A stretch of DNA of 33,362 nucleotides from Sulfobacillus acidophilus (GTDB lineage: Bacteria; Bacillota; Sulfobacillia; Sulfobacillales; Sulfobacillaceae): assembly GCA_003023745.1 (NCBI GenBank), contig PXYV01000051.1, forward strand, positions 1 through 33,362, in the 5' to 3' direction. Numbering within the stretch: position 1 is the stretch's first letter; each line of letters starts with the position of its first letter. Shown here in pieces: positions 6,638-14,667 of the stretch. Made by a program: the position numbers and the translations under genes. The notes under the pieces were generated by a model that searched no databases, had not been told where the DNA came from, and worked only from the letters and a program-made list of their open reading frames with translations.

Positions 6638-7927
6638 CTAGCTCGCGATCAGGGCGAGTATCCCTAATCCAATAAAGAGGACGATAATAGCGGCAAGCCC
6701 CAGTTGGCGCTTCCAGCGGATCGCCATGAGCCCCATGGTGCGCCGATCGCGCGCGACTAGTCCCAATGTGATCAGACTGATGGGCATCCACAAGGCGCCA
6801 AGCGCTTGTGCCCACAACGCGAGTGTGCCGCTTGGCACAATGACGGTGAGGGCGGCAGCGGCGGCGATGGCGAGCGTCAGCAGATGCAACAAAAAGAGCC
6901 CTCCACGCGTGGGGAGTTCCTGTCGGGCATGGATTCCCGGAGACCAGGACTCACGCACCATCCACGCGGAGGACAGGGAAATGGTGCAAGCGGCTAAAAA
7001 TCCCGCATTGAAAATGCCGAGGCCAAACAGATCGCCTACCCATCGGCCGTCATTGCCCGCAATCCACAAAATCGGATTTTGTGCGACCTGGCCATGAATC
7101 GGGGTCAGTGCCCCAATCGTTAAAACCACTGCGGCCATGACAATTTGAGCGATAACGCCCATAACAATGTCGGCACGACCGGCCTTGAGCGTGCGGACCC
7201 GACCTGCCCATACGGCGTTTTGCTGCCAATAAATCATCCAAGGAGCCATGGCGTTTCCCGCCAAGGACAGCATCAGAAATCCAATGGGGGCAGTCATCCC
7301 CCCCTGGAACGCGAGTCGCCATGCTTGGGCCGACGGGTGCAGCAGCAGGGCGGCCGGAATGAAAACGAGATTTAGGGCGGAGATGAGCAGCAAAACGCGT
7401 TCCACCGATTGATAGCGCGACCACGAGGTGACCATGAGAACAATGGCAAAGGCCGAAATGACCGCCAGGGTCCAGGGGATGCCGATGAGATTTTCACCCA
7501 TCGCCATCCCCAAAAATTCCGTGACTAAGATGACCAAATTAAGACTGTGCAGGACGACGCCGTTAATTCGCGACCAATGCCTGCCTAAGCGTTCCTGGAT
7601 GACGGCGCCGTAGGGTTTGCCCGTTGCAAAGGCGACGCGGAGCGCTAACTCTTGGACGACATACGTTATTGGTGCCATGAAGAGGAGACCGACAATAAAC
7701 CAGAGCAGATGGTGGGCCGCGCCCGTTACCGCATAGGACAACATTCCGCCGGCGTCGTTGTCGGCGGCTAAGCCTAACACGCCGGGCCCGATGGCGAAAA
7801 ATAGCAGCCACAAACCCCTTTTGCGAGGTTGTCCGCTCATCGGCGCGGGCGGGTGAGGATTTTGCACACGGATCACTTCTTTGACAGAGTTATCATACGG
7901 ATCAATCTCTGGTGTAGCCACGGTCAT
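6638..7927 (-). CDS. Nramp-related divalent metal transporter, atypical metal-site motifs
   Basis: This is a polytopic membrane protein with about 11 hydrophobic segments and the Nramp/LeuT-fold organisation. TM1 carries AIGPGVLGLAADNDAGGMLS and a later segment, the TM6 equivalent, carries SLAGNAMAPWMIYWQQ. Classical Nramp proteins use Asp-Pro-Gly-Asn in TM1 and Met-Pro-His in TM6 to bind Mn or Fe. Here they are replaced by D-N-D-A-G-G and A-M-A-P-W, as in divergent Nramp-related groups whose substrates may differ. Start choice is uncertain. ATG 7927 sits only 6 bases after a minus-strand TATACT, which would make a leaderless message. ATG 7840 (MSGQPRKRGLW) is possible, and the reading can extend to 7984. 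It probably moves divalent cations by proton coupling. Confidence 0.8.
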   Translation of the reverse strand: MTVATPEIDPYDNSVKEVIRVQNPHPPAPMSGQPRKRGLWLLFFAIGPGVLGLAADNDAGGMLSYAVTGAAHHLLWFIVGLLFMAPITYVVQELALRVAFATGKPYGAVIQERLGRHWSRINGVVLHSLNLVILVTEFLGMAMGENLIGIPWTLAVISAFAIVLMVTSWSRYQSVERVLLLISALNLVFIPAALLLHPSAQAWRLAFQGGMTAPIGFLMLSLAGNAMAPWMIYWQQNAVWAGRVRTLKAGRADIVMGVIAQIVMAAVVLTIGALTPIHGQVAQNPILWIAGNDGRWVGDLFGLGIFNAGFLAACTISLSSAWMVRESWSPGIHARQELPTRGGLFLLHLLTLAIAAAAALTVIVPSGTLALWAQALGALWMPISLITLGLVARDRRTMGLMAIRWKRQLGLAAIIVLFIGLGILALIAS

Positions 7928-8008
7928 GATATGAGTATACGGGACAGCAGGTGAATGCGTGATCATTCGCGAATTCTTGCGCACTGGACGAAGAACGGAG
8001 TGGATGTC

Positions 8009-8272
8009 GTGAATAGTCTATGGTTTGGAATTGTCGAAATGGTTTTGGGTGTCGCCGGACTGGCATTGGGACTATCGGGGCGCATGAACCGGGGGCCGAC
8101 GGTTGTGGCCGCGGGTCTGATTGTCATGGGCGCTTCGCACGTGGTCCCGCTGACGCATCCCGAGTTACTCACGGATATTGGTGGGGTGGTCGTGCTGATT
8201 GGACTGGGTATCAGCTTGGTCATGGCTCGGCTTAAGCGCAATAAAGGCAACTCCGGCAGCCGCTCGTCGTAG
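8009..8272 (+). CDS. Small integral membrane protein, 87 aa, unknown
   Basis: The frame encodes three hydrophobic segments: WFGIVEMVLGVAGLALGL, TVVAAGLIVMGASHVVPL and IGGVVVLIGLGISLVMA. It ends in a basic tail, RLKRNKGNSGSRSS. GTG 8009 is preferred because GGAG is 8 bases upstream; the longer ATG at 7955 overlaps the divergent transporter region and lacks a site. The positive-inside rule puts the C-terminus in the cytoplasm. I do not recognise a family. Its divergent position beside the Nramp-like gene gives no clear function. Confidence 0.65.
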   Translation: MNSLWFGIVEMVLGVAGLALGLSGRMNRGPTVVAAGLIVMGASHVVPLTHPELLTDIGGVVVLIGLGISLVMARLKRNKGNSGSRSS

Positions 8273-8406
8273 TCTCAGCCGTGGTTCACTCCCCCTGCTT
8301 GGATGGCGCGGCAAACCGGGCGTTTTGCCTCCCGGGGCTATTGTCGAACGGCTTTGCTGTAGTGGCATTCGCCGCGTGCTAGTATCAGAGGCAGGAGGAG
8401 ATGAGG

Positions 8407-9681
8407 GTGCGTCTGAGCGAAGATGAGAAAGTCTTCAAAGATCCGGTTCACGGTTACATCTATGTCCATGATCCCGTCATCTGGCACTTGATTAACACCC
8501 GGGAAATGCAGCGCTTGCGCCGCATTCGACAGTTGGGTGCCACCTATTTTGCATACCCCGGTGGCGACCACAGTCGCTTTTCGCATTCGTTGGGGGTTTA
8601 CGAAGTCGTGCGACAGATGATTAATGCGTTTGACCGCAACGGCTATGAATGGCCGCACCAGTACGGCCGTCTGGCGATGATTTCTGGTCTTTTGCACGAC
8701 TTGGGCCATGGGCCGTTTTCGCACGCGCTGGAAAAAGTGACGGGAGTGCGCCACGAGTGGTGGAGCGTTGCCATCATACGTGATCCATCCACGGAGATAC
8801 ATCAGGTGTTGGAGAGTGTTGGTCACGGGTTTGCGGAGAATGTGGCGCAAGTGATTCAAAAAACCTTTCATAATCGTCTCGTGGTCTCGATGATCAGCGG
8901 CCAGCTCGACGCAGACCGCCTCGATTATCTTATGCGCGACTCGGTCGCGACGGGTGTCGATTACGGAACGTTTGATTTGGCCCGGATTATTCGGATCATG
9001 CAGCCCTGGCACGATCGCCTGGTAGTCCGGCAAAGTGGCATCCACACGGTCGAAGCCTATCTCTTGGCCCGCTACTTTATGTATTGGCAAGTTTATTTTC
9101 ATCCCGTCAGTCGCGCCGGCGAGACGCTTTTGCATACTATTTTAGAGCGTGCGCGGCATTTGATTACAGCAGGGCGGGAGCCGGTTTTGCCGCACCCGAG
9201 TTTGCGGGCCTTTCTGACGGGCGAATTGGCTTTGGCGCAGTATTTGTCCTTAGATGACGCGACACTGTACAATGCATTTTCTGTGTGGCGTGCGGACGAT
9301 GATCCGATTTTGGCCGACCTTTCAGGCCGATTTTTAGACCGTCGGTTGTTTAAGGAAATGACCTGGCCGGATGCGCGCGACTATCTGTTGGATCGCGTGC
9401 GGGAATTAGTCAGAACACATGGGTATGACCCCGATTATTATTGTATAGTCGACGAAACCGGCACGGTCTATTATGATTATTATTTAGGGAGTGAGCGCGA
9501 GCCGACTCCTGATAATGCGATTTGGCTGTATGACAAGGGAAACGAGCGGTTGACGGAGATGTCGAGTGTGTCTTTGCCCATCCAGGCAATTGCTAAGGAC
9601 CATCATCCCGTGCGACGCCTATATGTGCCCGAAGAGGTATGGCGAGATCCGCAGTTTGGAAGAATGTTACAGGGTGTGTAA
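8407..9681 (+). CDS. HD-domain phosphohydrolase, dGTPase/SAMHD1-like
   Basis: The 424-residue protein has the HD superfamily metal site spread over FSHSLGVYEV (first His, about residue 60), LLHDLGHGPFSHALE (His97-Asp98 and the following His) and SGQLDADRLDYLMRDS (last Asp, near 165-170). The start KVFKDPVHGYIYVHD with QRLRRIRQLG is typical of the SAMHD1/YwfO-like branch, which hydrolyses dNTPs or related nucleotides. Because AGGAGG lies only two bases before ATG 8401, the GTG at 8407, with 8-base spacing, is the likelier start. It is followed after 18 bases by csaA. A role in nucleotide pool control is inferred from the family. Confidence 0.88.
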   Translation: MRLSEDEKVFKDPVHGYIYVHDPVIWHLINTREMQRLRRIRQLGATYFAYPGGDHSRFSHSLGVYEVVRQMINAFDRNGYEWPHQYGRLAMISGLLHDLGHGPFSHALEKVTGVRHEWWSVAIIRDPSTEIHQVLESVGHGFAENVAQVIQKTFHNRLVVSMISGQLDADRLDYLMRDSVATGVDYGTFDLARIIRIMQPWHDRLVVRQSGIHTVEAYLLARYFMYWQVYFHPVSRAGETLLHTILERARHLITAGREPVLPHPSLRAFLTGELALAQYLSLDDATLYNAFSVWRADDDPILADLSGRFLDRRLFKEMTWPDARDYLLDRVRELVRTHGYDPDYYCIVDETGTVYYDYYLGSEREPTPDNAIWLYDKGNERLTEMSSVSLPIQAIAKDHHPVRRLYVPEEVWRDPQFGRMLQGV

Positions 9682-9699
9682 ACAGAGGACGGTGTCAGG

Positions 9700-10035
9700 A
9701 TGCCATTGCAATCGGTGGAAGGGTTTTTTCAATATGAATTACGGGTTGGTACTATCGTCGAATCATCGGTCAACGCCAAAGCCAAAAAACCTGCTTTCCG
9801 GCTCCTGATTGATTTCGGGCCCTATGGTGTGAAGGAGTCGTCGGCGCAAATCACCGACCACTATCAGCCCCAAACGCTCGTGGGTCGGCAAGTCGTAGCA
9901 GTGATGAACTTTCCGCCTCGCCGCGTGGCCTCTGTTAATTCCGAAGTGTTGGTGTTAGGAGCAATTGAGGAAGGTGGCGCTGTGGTCCTTTTGCGGCCCG
10001 ATAATCCAGTCCCCAATGGGACATCCATCGCATAG
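9700..10035 (+). CDS. csaA: CsaA-like tRNA-binding/chaperone protein
   Basis: This 111-residue single OB-fold protein is related to the C-terminal tRNA-binding domain of MetRS and to Arc1p/EMAP. It reads YELRVGTIVESSVNAKAKKP, then RLLIDFGPYGVKESSAQIT, VGRQVVAVMNFPPRRVA and EVLVLGA. These are the CsaA signatures, including the LRVGTI start and the N-F-P-P-R segment at the ligand groove. CsaA is a homodimer reported to bind tRNA and to assist protein export in Bacillus. ATG 9700 has a moderate upstream GAGGACGG. Length is standard. It lies between the HD hydrolase and the glycosyltransferase in the same direction. Confidence 0.9.
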   Translation: MPLQSVEGFFQYELRVGTIVESSVNAKAKKPAFRLLIDFGPYGVKESSAQITDHYQPQTLVGRQVVAVMNFPPRRVASVNSEVLVLGAIEEGGAVVLLRPDNPVPNGTSIA

Positions 10036-10059
10036 GGAAAAGAGAAAGGACGGGGTGCA

Positions 10060-11055
10060 TTGCGAATTGCGCTGATTATTCCTGAGGATACTCCCCCGAC
10101 GGGCGGCAACAGCATTTCCGCTCATCGCATGCAAGCAGCATTAGCCGAAGCCGGGCACGAGGCCGAGATGCTCCTGTTTCGCCCGCAAATTCGTGGTTTT
10201 GACGTGTATCATGCCTGGAACGCCACGCGGGTTGGATCGCGGTTAGTAGAAGACGGGATAAATCCTGAACAAATTGTGGCGACCTGGACTGGCACTGATT
10301 TGTGGCAAGACTGGGTGGCTGACCCAGCAGGCAATAAGCGACGCATTGATCCAATCCGCTACCAGGTAACCTTTACCGAAGATGGGCGGACGCGGCTCTT
10401 GCAGGACGCACCCGATTGGGAATCGCGTTTAGTGGTGATACCGCCATCGGTGGATATCGAGCATTTTGAACCGCAAGGCCCGCAGGTGAAGACGGTTCAC
10501 CCATTGATTTTGGTGGCAGGAGGGGTTCGGCCCGTCAAGCGTTCCGCCTGGGCGGTTGACTTGGTCGAAATGTTGCGTGAGAAGACCCGTCGCAACTATC
10601 AGTTGGCTATTGCCGGACCGGTGCGGGAGGAGGGAGAGTGGCGGCGGGTGCAAGAAAGGGCTGCTGGCAAATCCTGGGTGCATTTGTTGGGGAACCTGTC
10701 CCAAGACGAAATGCCGGCCTGGTACCGAGCCTGTGACATTTTTCTCAATTCGTCGGAAGTCGAGGGCGTATCGAATGCAATCATGGAGGCGATGGCCTGT
10801 GGCGCCTTGGTCTTGGCCACCGACATTCGGGGGAACCGGGCTCTGGTTGCCGACGAGCGTACCGGACTTCTGTTTTCCGATGAAGTAGATTTTTTGGCAC
10901 AGGTACAATATATTCAAGAACATCCGCGCCAAGTGGGAGAAATGCGACGGGCGGCGCGCCGACAAATTGTGGCGCGTCATTCCCGCAGCCATGAGGCTAA
11001 GCGTTACGAGCGGTTGTACGAAGATTGTTTTAGCATTAGGGGGTGCTGCCGCTGA
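10060..11055 (+). CDS. Glycosyltransferase, GT-B fold (GT4-like)
   Basis: The 331-residue protein opens with a Rossmann strand and glycine loop (RIALIIPEDTPPTGGNSISA). It contains the distinctive TWTGTDLWQDW segment near residue 75-85. It ends with the GT-B donor-site pattern SSEVEGVSNAIMEAMACGAL followed by ATDIRGNRALV, where the two Glu of E-x7-E bind the nucleotide sugar. The N-terminal domain is shorter than in most GT4 enzymes. The overall plan and the TGTD(L) motif resemble the SenB/TIGR04348 branch, but substrate cannot be deduced. TTG 10060 is the best start (AAGGA 9 bases upstream). It overlaps the next gene by 13 bases, so the two are coupled. No membrane segment is seen. Confidence 0.82.
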   Translation: MRIALIIPEDTPPTGGNSISAHRMQAALAEAGHEAEMLLFRPQIRGFDVYHAWNATRVGSRLVEDGINPEQIVATWTGTDLWQDWVADPAGNKRRIDPIRYQVTFTEDGRTRLLQDAPDWESRLVVIPPSVDIEHFEPQGPQVKTVHPLILVAGGVRPVKRSAWAVDLVEMLREKTRRNYQLAIAGPVREEGEWRRVQERAAGKSWVHLLGNLSQDEMPAWYRACDIFLNSSEVEGVSNAIMEAMACGALVLATDIRGNRALVADERTGLLFSDEVDFLAQVQYIQEHPRQVGEMRRAARRQIVARHSRSHEAKRYERLYEDCFSIRGCCR

Positions 11056-12365
11056 GCGCTCTAGGGCTGATCCGATTCGACGTCGAGGACTATCTGACTG
11101 TAGAGTCCGACGATGCGCTTAAAGACATGCTGGCGTCGATGCGTCGAGCGGGAATGCCAGGATCGTACGCGCTGGTCGGCAAGAAGGTGGAAGCTCTGGT
11201 GGAGCGGGGGCGCTTTCAGCTTTTGCAGGATTTGGCACAAGAGCGGTCGCTGGGCTTTCATTCGCTGAGTCATAGCCAGCACCCGACGATCGCGGAGGAA
11301 TTGGCGGAACTGACATATGATCAAGCCGTTGATCGATTTGTGGAGCGGGAGGCCCCCGGCGTCGATGTCTTGACCGAATATGTCCGGGCGCCCCGGTTTT
11401 TTACGCAGCCGGGGGGAAACTGGGTGCCCGAGGCGGCCGAAGCATTGCCGGATTTAGGCATGGACTTGTATTTTACGGATTCGTTTAACAGCTACGTGGT
11501 GGACTTAGATAAACCCTATTGGTATGGGAGGGTGGTGTTGTTTTCTTTTCCGGTTGTGAACCCGCGCCCTTTTGGCCTCGGATTGCCGGGCAATCTGAAC
11601 GAGGCGGTGAGGCTTATTGAAGAGCGACAATCGCAATCCGGCGCGTTCATGGTGATGCTGCACCCGACCGAATTGGTTACGTCTGAGTTTTGGGATGTTA
11701 CGAACTATGCCCACGGCAAGACTCGTCAGCCCCTGGTTCCGGCGCCTGTTCGCTCGCCCCAACAACAAGCGGCAGCACTCAAAAGTTTTGCTCAATATTT
11801 GCAAGAGATTCGCGGTTTGCGCATCGAATGGACTGATGCTGTGGCATTGCGTCAGAAGGTTGCGCCCCGGCGGCCGATTGTAGTTAATCGCGCGCAGTTG
11901 CGGGATGCAATTCGGCGCGATGGGTGGGGGCCAATCACCGTACCGGGCGGTTTCTTATCCGCCGCCGAAGCGCTGTACGCGCTGGCATTGGTATACGGGG
12001 CGCCAGATGCACGACTCGTAAACGTCGGCTATGTGGGAGCTCCGGCCGCATGGGAAGCGTCGGCCAGCCTACACGCTGTGGTTGCGTCCGGGCGGCTGAA
12101 CGATTATGCGCGGGCGCTGGTTGGTGCGGTTCGGGACACGGGTCGCTTGCCCTCGAATCTGGACATGCCCCTCGAACAGATCATGGCTGCGCTTTTGGGC
12201 GAGGTCGTGCCGTTGAGCTTTTTGCAATACATCAAGGATCCCCCCAAGTTGCATTGGGATTGGCCCATATTTCCACCACACTTTCACCCCCTGCGTTTAT
12301 GGCAGGATGCGCGCCGTCTAGCTTGGACGCTAAAGCCGGCAACGTTGACGGACGGATCATCGTGA
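11043..12365 (+). CDS. Polysaccharide deacetylase-like protein with C-terminal repeat domain
   Basis: The N-terminal 270 residues follow the NodB carbohydrate esterase plan. LIRFDVEDYLTV supplies the catalytic/metal Asp pair region, LGFHSLSHSQHPT the two metal His spaced H-x3-H, EYVRAPRFFTQPGGNW the R-x-P segment and MLHPTEL the late catalytic His. The rest (from about 285) is helical, with LRDAIRRDGWGPITVPGGFL and a paired VVASGRLNDYA / AVRDTGRLPSNL theme reminiscent of cell-wall or pseudomurein-binding repeats. No signal peptide is visible, which is odd for an enzyme acting on extracellular glycans. It may act on a cytoplasmic precursor made by the coupled glycosyltransferase. The GTG start at 11043 lies within the previous gene and directly follows AGGGG, so spacing is poor. 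Confidence 0.78.
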   Translation: MLPLSALGLIRFDVEDYLTVESDDALKDMLASMRRAGMPGSYALVGKKVEALVERGRFQLLQDLAQERSLGFHSLSHSQHPTIAEELAELTYDQAVDRFVEREAPGVDVLTEYVRAPRFFTQPGGNWVPEAAEALPDLGMDLYFTDSFNSYVVDLDKPYWYGRVVLFSFPVVNPRPFGLGLPGNLNEAVRLIEERQSQSGAFMVMLHPTELVTSEFWDVTNYAHGKTRQPLVPAPVRSPQQQAAALKSFAQYLQEIRGLRIEWTDAVALRQKVAPRRPIVVNRAQLRDAIRRDGWGPITVPGGFLSAAEALYALALVYGAPDARLVNVGYVGAPAAWEASASLHAVVASGRLNDYARALVGAVRDTGRLPSNLDMPLEQIMAALLGEVVPLSFLQYIKDPPKLHWDWPIFPPHFHPLRLWQDARRLAWTLKPATLTDGSS

Positions 12366-12394
12366 AAGTCACGGATGAGTAGGAGGACGGTTTA

Positions 12395-13408
12395 ATGAAG
12401 GCAATTCGGATTCATGAGCCCGGAGACATTGCGGTGTTGCGGTATGAAGATGTAGACGTGCCGGAGCCGGGGTACGGGCAAGTCCGGGTGCGGTTACGGG
12501 CCGCGGGAGTCAATCACCGGGATGTATGGGTGAGGCGCGGCAATTTCGGTGCGTTTCCCGAACCTATCATTCCGGGCAGCGATGGCGCGGGCGAGGTGGA
12601 TGCTATCGGCCCAGGGGTGACACAATGGTCCGTAGGCCAGAAGGTCGTGATTAACCCGGCCGTTAGTTGCGGGGTTTGTGTGGCGTGCCTGCGCGGCGAT
12701 CAGCCAGCCTGCCGTTCCTTTCGGATTTTTGATGGAACGTATGCCGAGTACGCGGTGGTGGCCCAAGAAAATTTGGTGGCCATGCCCGGTGGTCTCACCT
12801 TTGCCGAGGCCGCGAGCATTGGTATTCCCTACGTGACGGCGGAAGATTTTCTGGTGCGAGCTCAGGCGTTGCCGGGCCAGAGCATACTGGTTTGGGGTGC
12901 CACCGGGGGATTAGGGTTGGCCACGTTGCAACTGGCCAAACTGCGCGGATTAAAGGTGGTGGCGGTGACACGCAGCGCCAATCGCTCAGAAAAATTGCGC
13001 CAATATGGAGCGGATGAGGTGTTGGTCTACACCACCGGCGACGATATCTCCGATGCCGTGATGAGTCTCACACAGGGTCGGGGGCTGGACATTGTCGTGG
13101 ATTCACTGGGCCGCGAAACGTTTGTGCAGTCTATCAGCTCAGTGACACGGGGTGGCGTCATCGTGACGGTGGGAACGACCACGGGTGGCCAGGTGAGTTT
13201 TGACGTGGGCCGGATCTTTCGTCATCGAGTGACGGTGCTGGGGGCCTTTATGGGCAGTGCGGCCATTTTGCCTCGCTTGTTGCCACTGTTTTCACGGGGT
13301 ATTTTGGTTCCTGTGATCGACAACAGTTTTCCGCTGGAGCAAGCGGATCAGGCCCATGATAAGATGGAGAATCACGGTGTGTTTGGAAAGCTCATTTTGA
13401 CCATGTGA
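12395..13408 (+). CDS. Zinc-type alcohol dehydrogenase / quinone oxidoreductase (MDR family)
   Basis: The 337-residue protein is a medium-chain dehydrogenase. It has the N-terminal GroES-like fold (MKAIRIHEPGD, AAGVNHRDVWVRRG, PGSDGAGEVDAIG). Four cysteines in NPAVSCGVCVACLRGDQPAC have the spacing of the structural zinc lobe. The NADP-binding Rossmann motif is LVWGATGGLGLATLQLAK near residue 165-185. The catalytic-zinc Cys of classical alcohol dehydrogenases is replaced by the N-H-R-D region, so it may be a zinc-lobed oxidoreductase without the usual catalytic metal, or an alcohol/enal reductase. ATG 12395 follows GGAGG closely, about 30 bases after the deacetylase. The substrate is unknown. 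Confidence 0.85.
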   Translation: MKAIRIHEPGDIAVLRYEDVDVPEPGYGQVRVRLRAAGVNHRDVWVRRGNFGAFPEPIIPGSDGAGEVDAIGPGVTQWSVGQKVVINPAVSCGVCVACLRGDQPACRSFRIFDGTYAEYAVVAQENLVAMPGGLTFAEAASIGIPYVTAEDFLVRAQALPGQSILVWGATGGLGLATLQLAKLRGLKVVAVTRSANRSEKLRQYGADEVLVYTTGDDISDAVMSLTQGRGLDIVVDSLGRETFVQSISSVTRGGVIVTVGTTTGGQVSFDVGRIFRHRVTVLGAFMGSAAILPRLLPLFSRGILVPVIDNSFPLEQADQAHDKMENHGVFGKLILTM

Positions 13409-13555
13409 GGCATCCGAGATGAGTGGCGGCAGAGCGCGGGCCATCAGTCTGGTTGGCGGGAACGAAAGTGTCGGCTGGGCTTGACGGTTACAGTGTGTCT
13501 CCCGGAAGGTACAGTCCGCTTTGCCGGATGTGGCGACCTGCGGTGTTGTAAAGAA

Positions 13556-13583
13556 CACGGCCGTTTGAGGGCCAACGGCCGTG
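13556..13583 (-). terminator. Intrinsic terminator after the exported-protein gene
   Basis: CACGGCCGTT (13556-13565) and AACGGCCGTG (13574-13583) form a perfect 10-bp stem with an 8-base loop. On the minus strand it is followed by TTCTTTAC, and it lies about 60 bases after the stop at 13640. It also lies downstream of the plus-strand dehydrogenase (stop 13408), so it may work in both directions. Confidence 0.6.
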
Positions 13584-13639
13584 CCAAGGTCAAGCCACCG
13601 AACGAGACGAGCAGTTTCCTAACAGCCGTTCAGATGGGA

Positions 13640-14575
13640 TTAGCTTAACACCATGATTTGCAAATTGCCGTCTTTTTGGCGCAGGGCCAACACGCGTTTT
13701 CCGGGAGTCACTTGAGCAAGCTGCGCTTGCGAATGGCCAGACCAGCGCACGATAGTCTTGTGGTTCAACGGAATTGTTACGGTGCCTAAGTGGTTGGTGA
13801 GGGTCAGATCCTTTGGCGACACCGCGATGACCTGCCCCGCCGTACCCCGTTCCAAGGTGCGTGCGATGCGGTCTAACCGATCCGGCCATACCATGAGCAC
13901 GCGGTGGTTCAAGGGGTTGAGACCGGCCACGACACTTTGGCCGGTTGTCATTGCCGTCAGATGCTGGCGCACACTTGGCGGCAAATGTGCCAGTGAGTAG
14001 ACGAGCGTTCCATATTGCTCTGATTGCAGTGTCAGTTGGGTTGCGGCTACTGTTTTGATGGTGGAACGTGTGATCAAGGGCTTCGCCGCCAACGCCGCGA
14101 CATCGACACTGGTGGTGCCGGTTTGCGTGCCAAAGGCCATCACGCGCTGACCGCTTGCCACGGTTTTTAGCCCTAACAACTGGGCGGATGGGGCTCCGTT
14201 CAAGAACATGGTCCCGCGTCGCCTGGAGACAATGGTCCATTGACCTCCCTGATGGGTTAGGGTGCCGTATGCCGCGGGATGAACAATCACCAAGGGATTG
14301 GATCCGGTTTCTTGCAATACACTGACGTGCTCGCCGGGCCGCAAGATGCCGGCTGTGGCCGGGTACATGGCGGCTTGCACCGTAACGCTCGACATTGGCA
14401 GTTGTTGTTCCAGACCCTCGGCGTGTTTGATGACGAGGGTCGTCGGGGTCACGGAACTGACCAATTCATCCTGGTGCCCCCACAGGTGGGGACGTCCTTG
14501 AGCAAATGCGGGTGACGCCACTGTTAATAGGGTAGACGCGCATCCCACTGCAATAAGCCAATTCAACCGTTTCAT
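13640..14575 (-). CDS. Exported protein with DUF5666-like repeats
   Basis: The 311-residue product has a clear Sec signal peptide (basic MKRLNW, hydrophobic core, cleavage probably after ASPAFA). The mature part looks like three or four copies of a beta-rich unit of about 60-80 residues. In each copy a strand such as VTPTTLVIKHAEG, VAATQLTLQSEQYG or VSPKDLTLTNHLGT is followed later by a G-x-x-V turn (LRPGEHVSVL, ASGQRVMAFG, TTGQSVVAGL, TPGKRVLAL). This pattern resembles DUF5666-like OB or beta-barrel repeats; the function is unknown. ATG 14575 has GAGGAGG at 6 bases. It is the last gene after the sensor kinase (gap 92 bases), so it may be a sensor accessory or a target of that system. Confidence 0.7.
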   Translation of the reverse strand: MKRLNWLIAVGCASTLLTVASPAFAQGRPHLWGHQDELVSSVTPTTLVIKHAEGLEQQLPMSSVTVQAAMYPATAGILRPGEHVSVLQETGSNPLVIVHPAAYGTLTHQGGQWTIVSRRRGTMFLNGAPSAQLLGLKTVASGQRVMAFGTQTGTTSVDVAALAAKPLITRSTIKTVAATQLTLQSEQYGTLVYSLAHLPPSVRQHLTAMTTGQSVVAGLNPLNHRVLMVWPDRLDRIARTLERGTAGQVIAVSPKDLTLTNHLGTVTIPLNHKTIVRWSGHSQAQLAQVTPGKRVLALRQKDGNLQIMVLS

Positions 14576-14667
14576 ATAGGGCCTCCTCTTCGATGTTTGA
14601 AAAGAAGTGTGCCCAAAATGGCCAAAAAAATTGCCAGGTTTGCTGAAGATTGGATCGGTCTGCGAGA

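Noticed and set aside
8310..8335. Possible terminator after the small membrane protein
   Set aside because: Two overlapping weak stems with bulges and no U-run; not strong enough to annotate.
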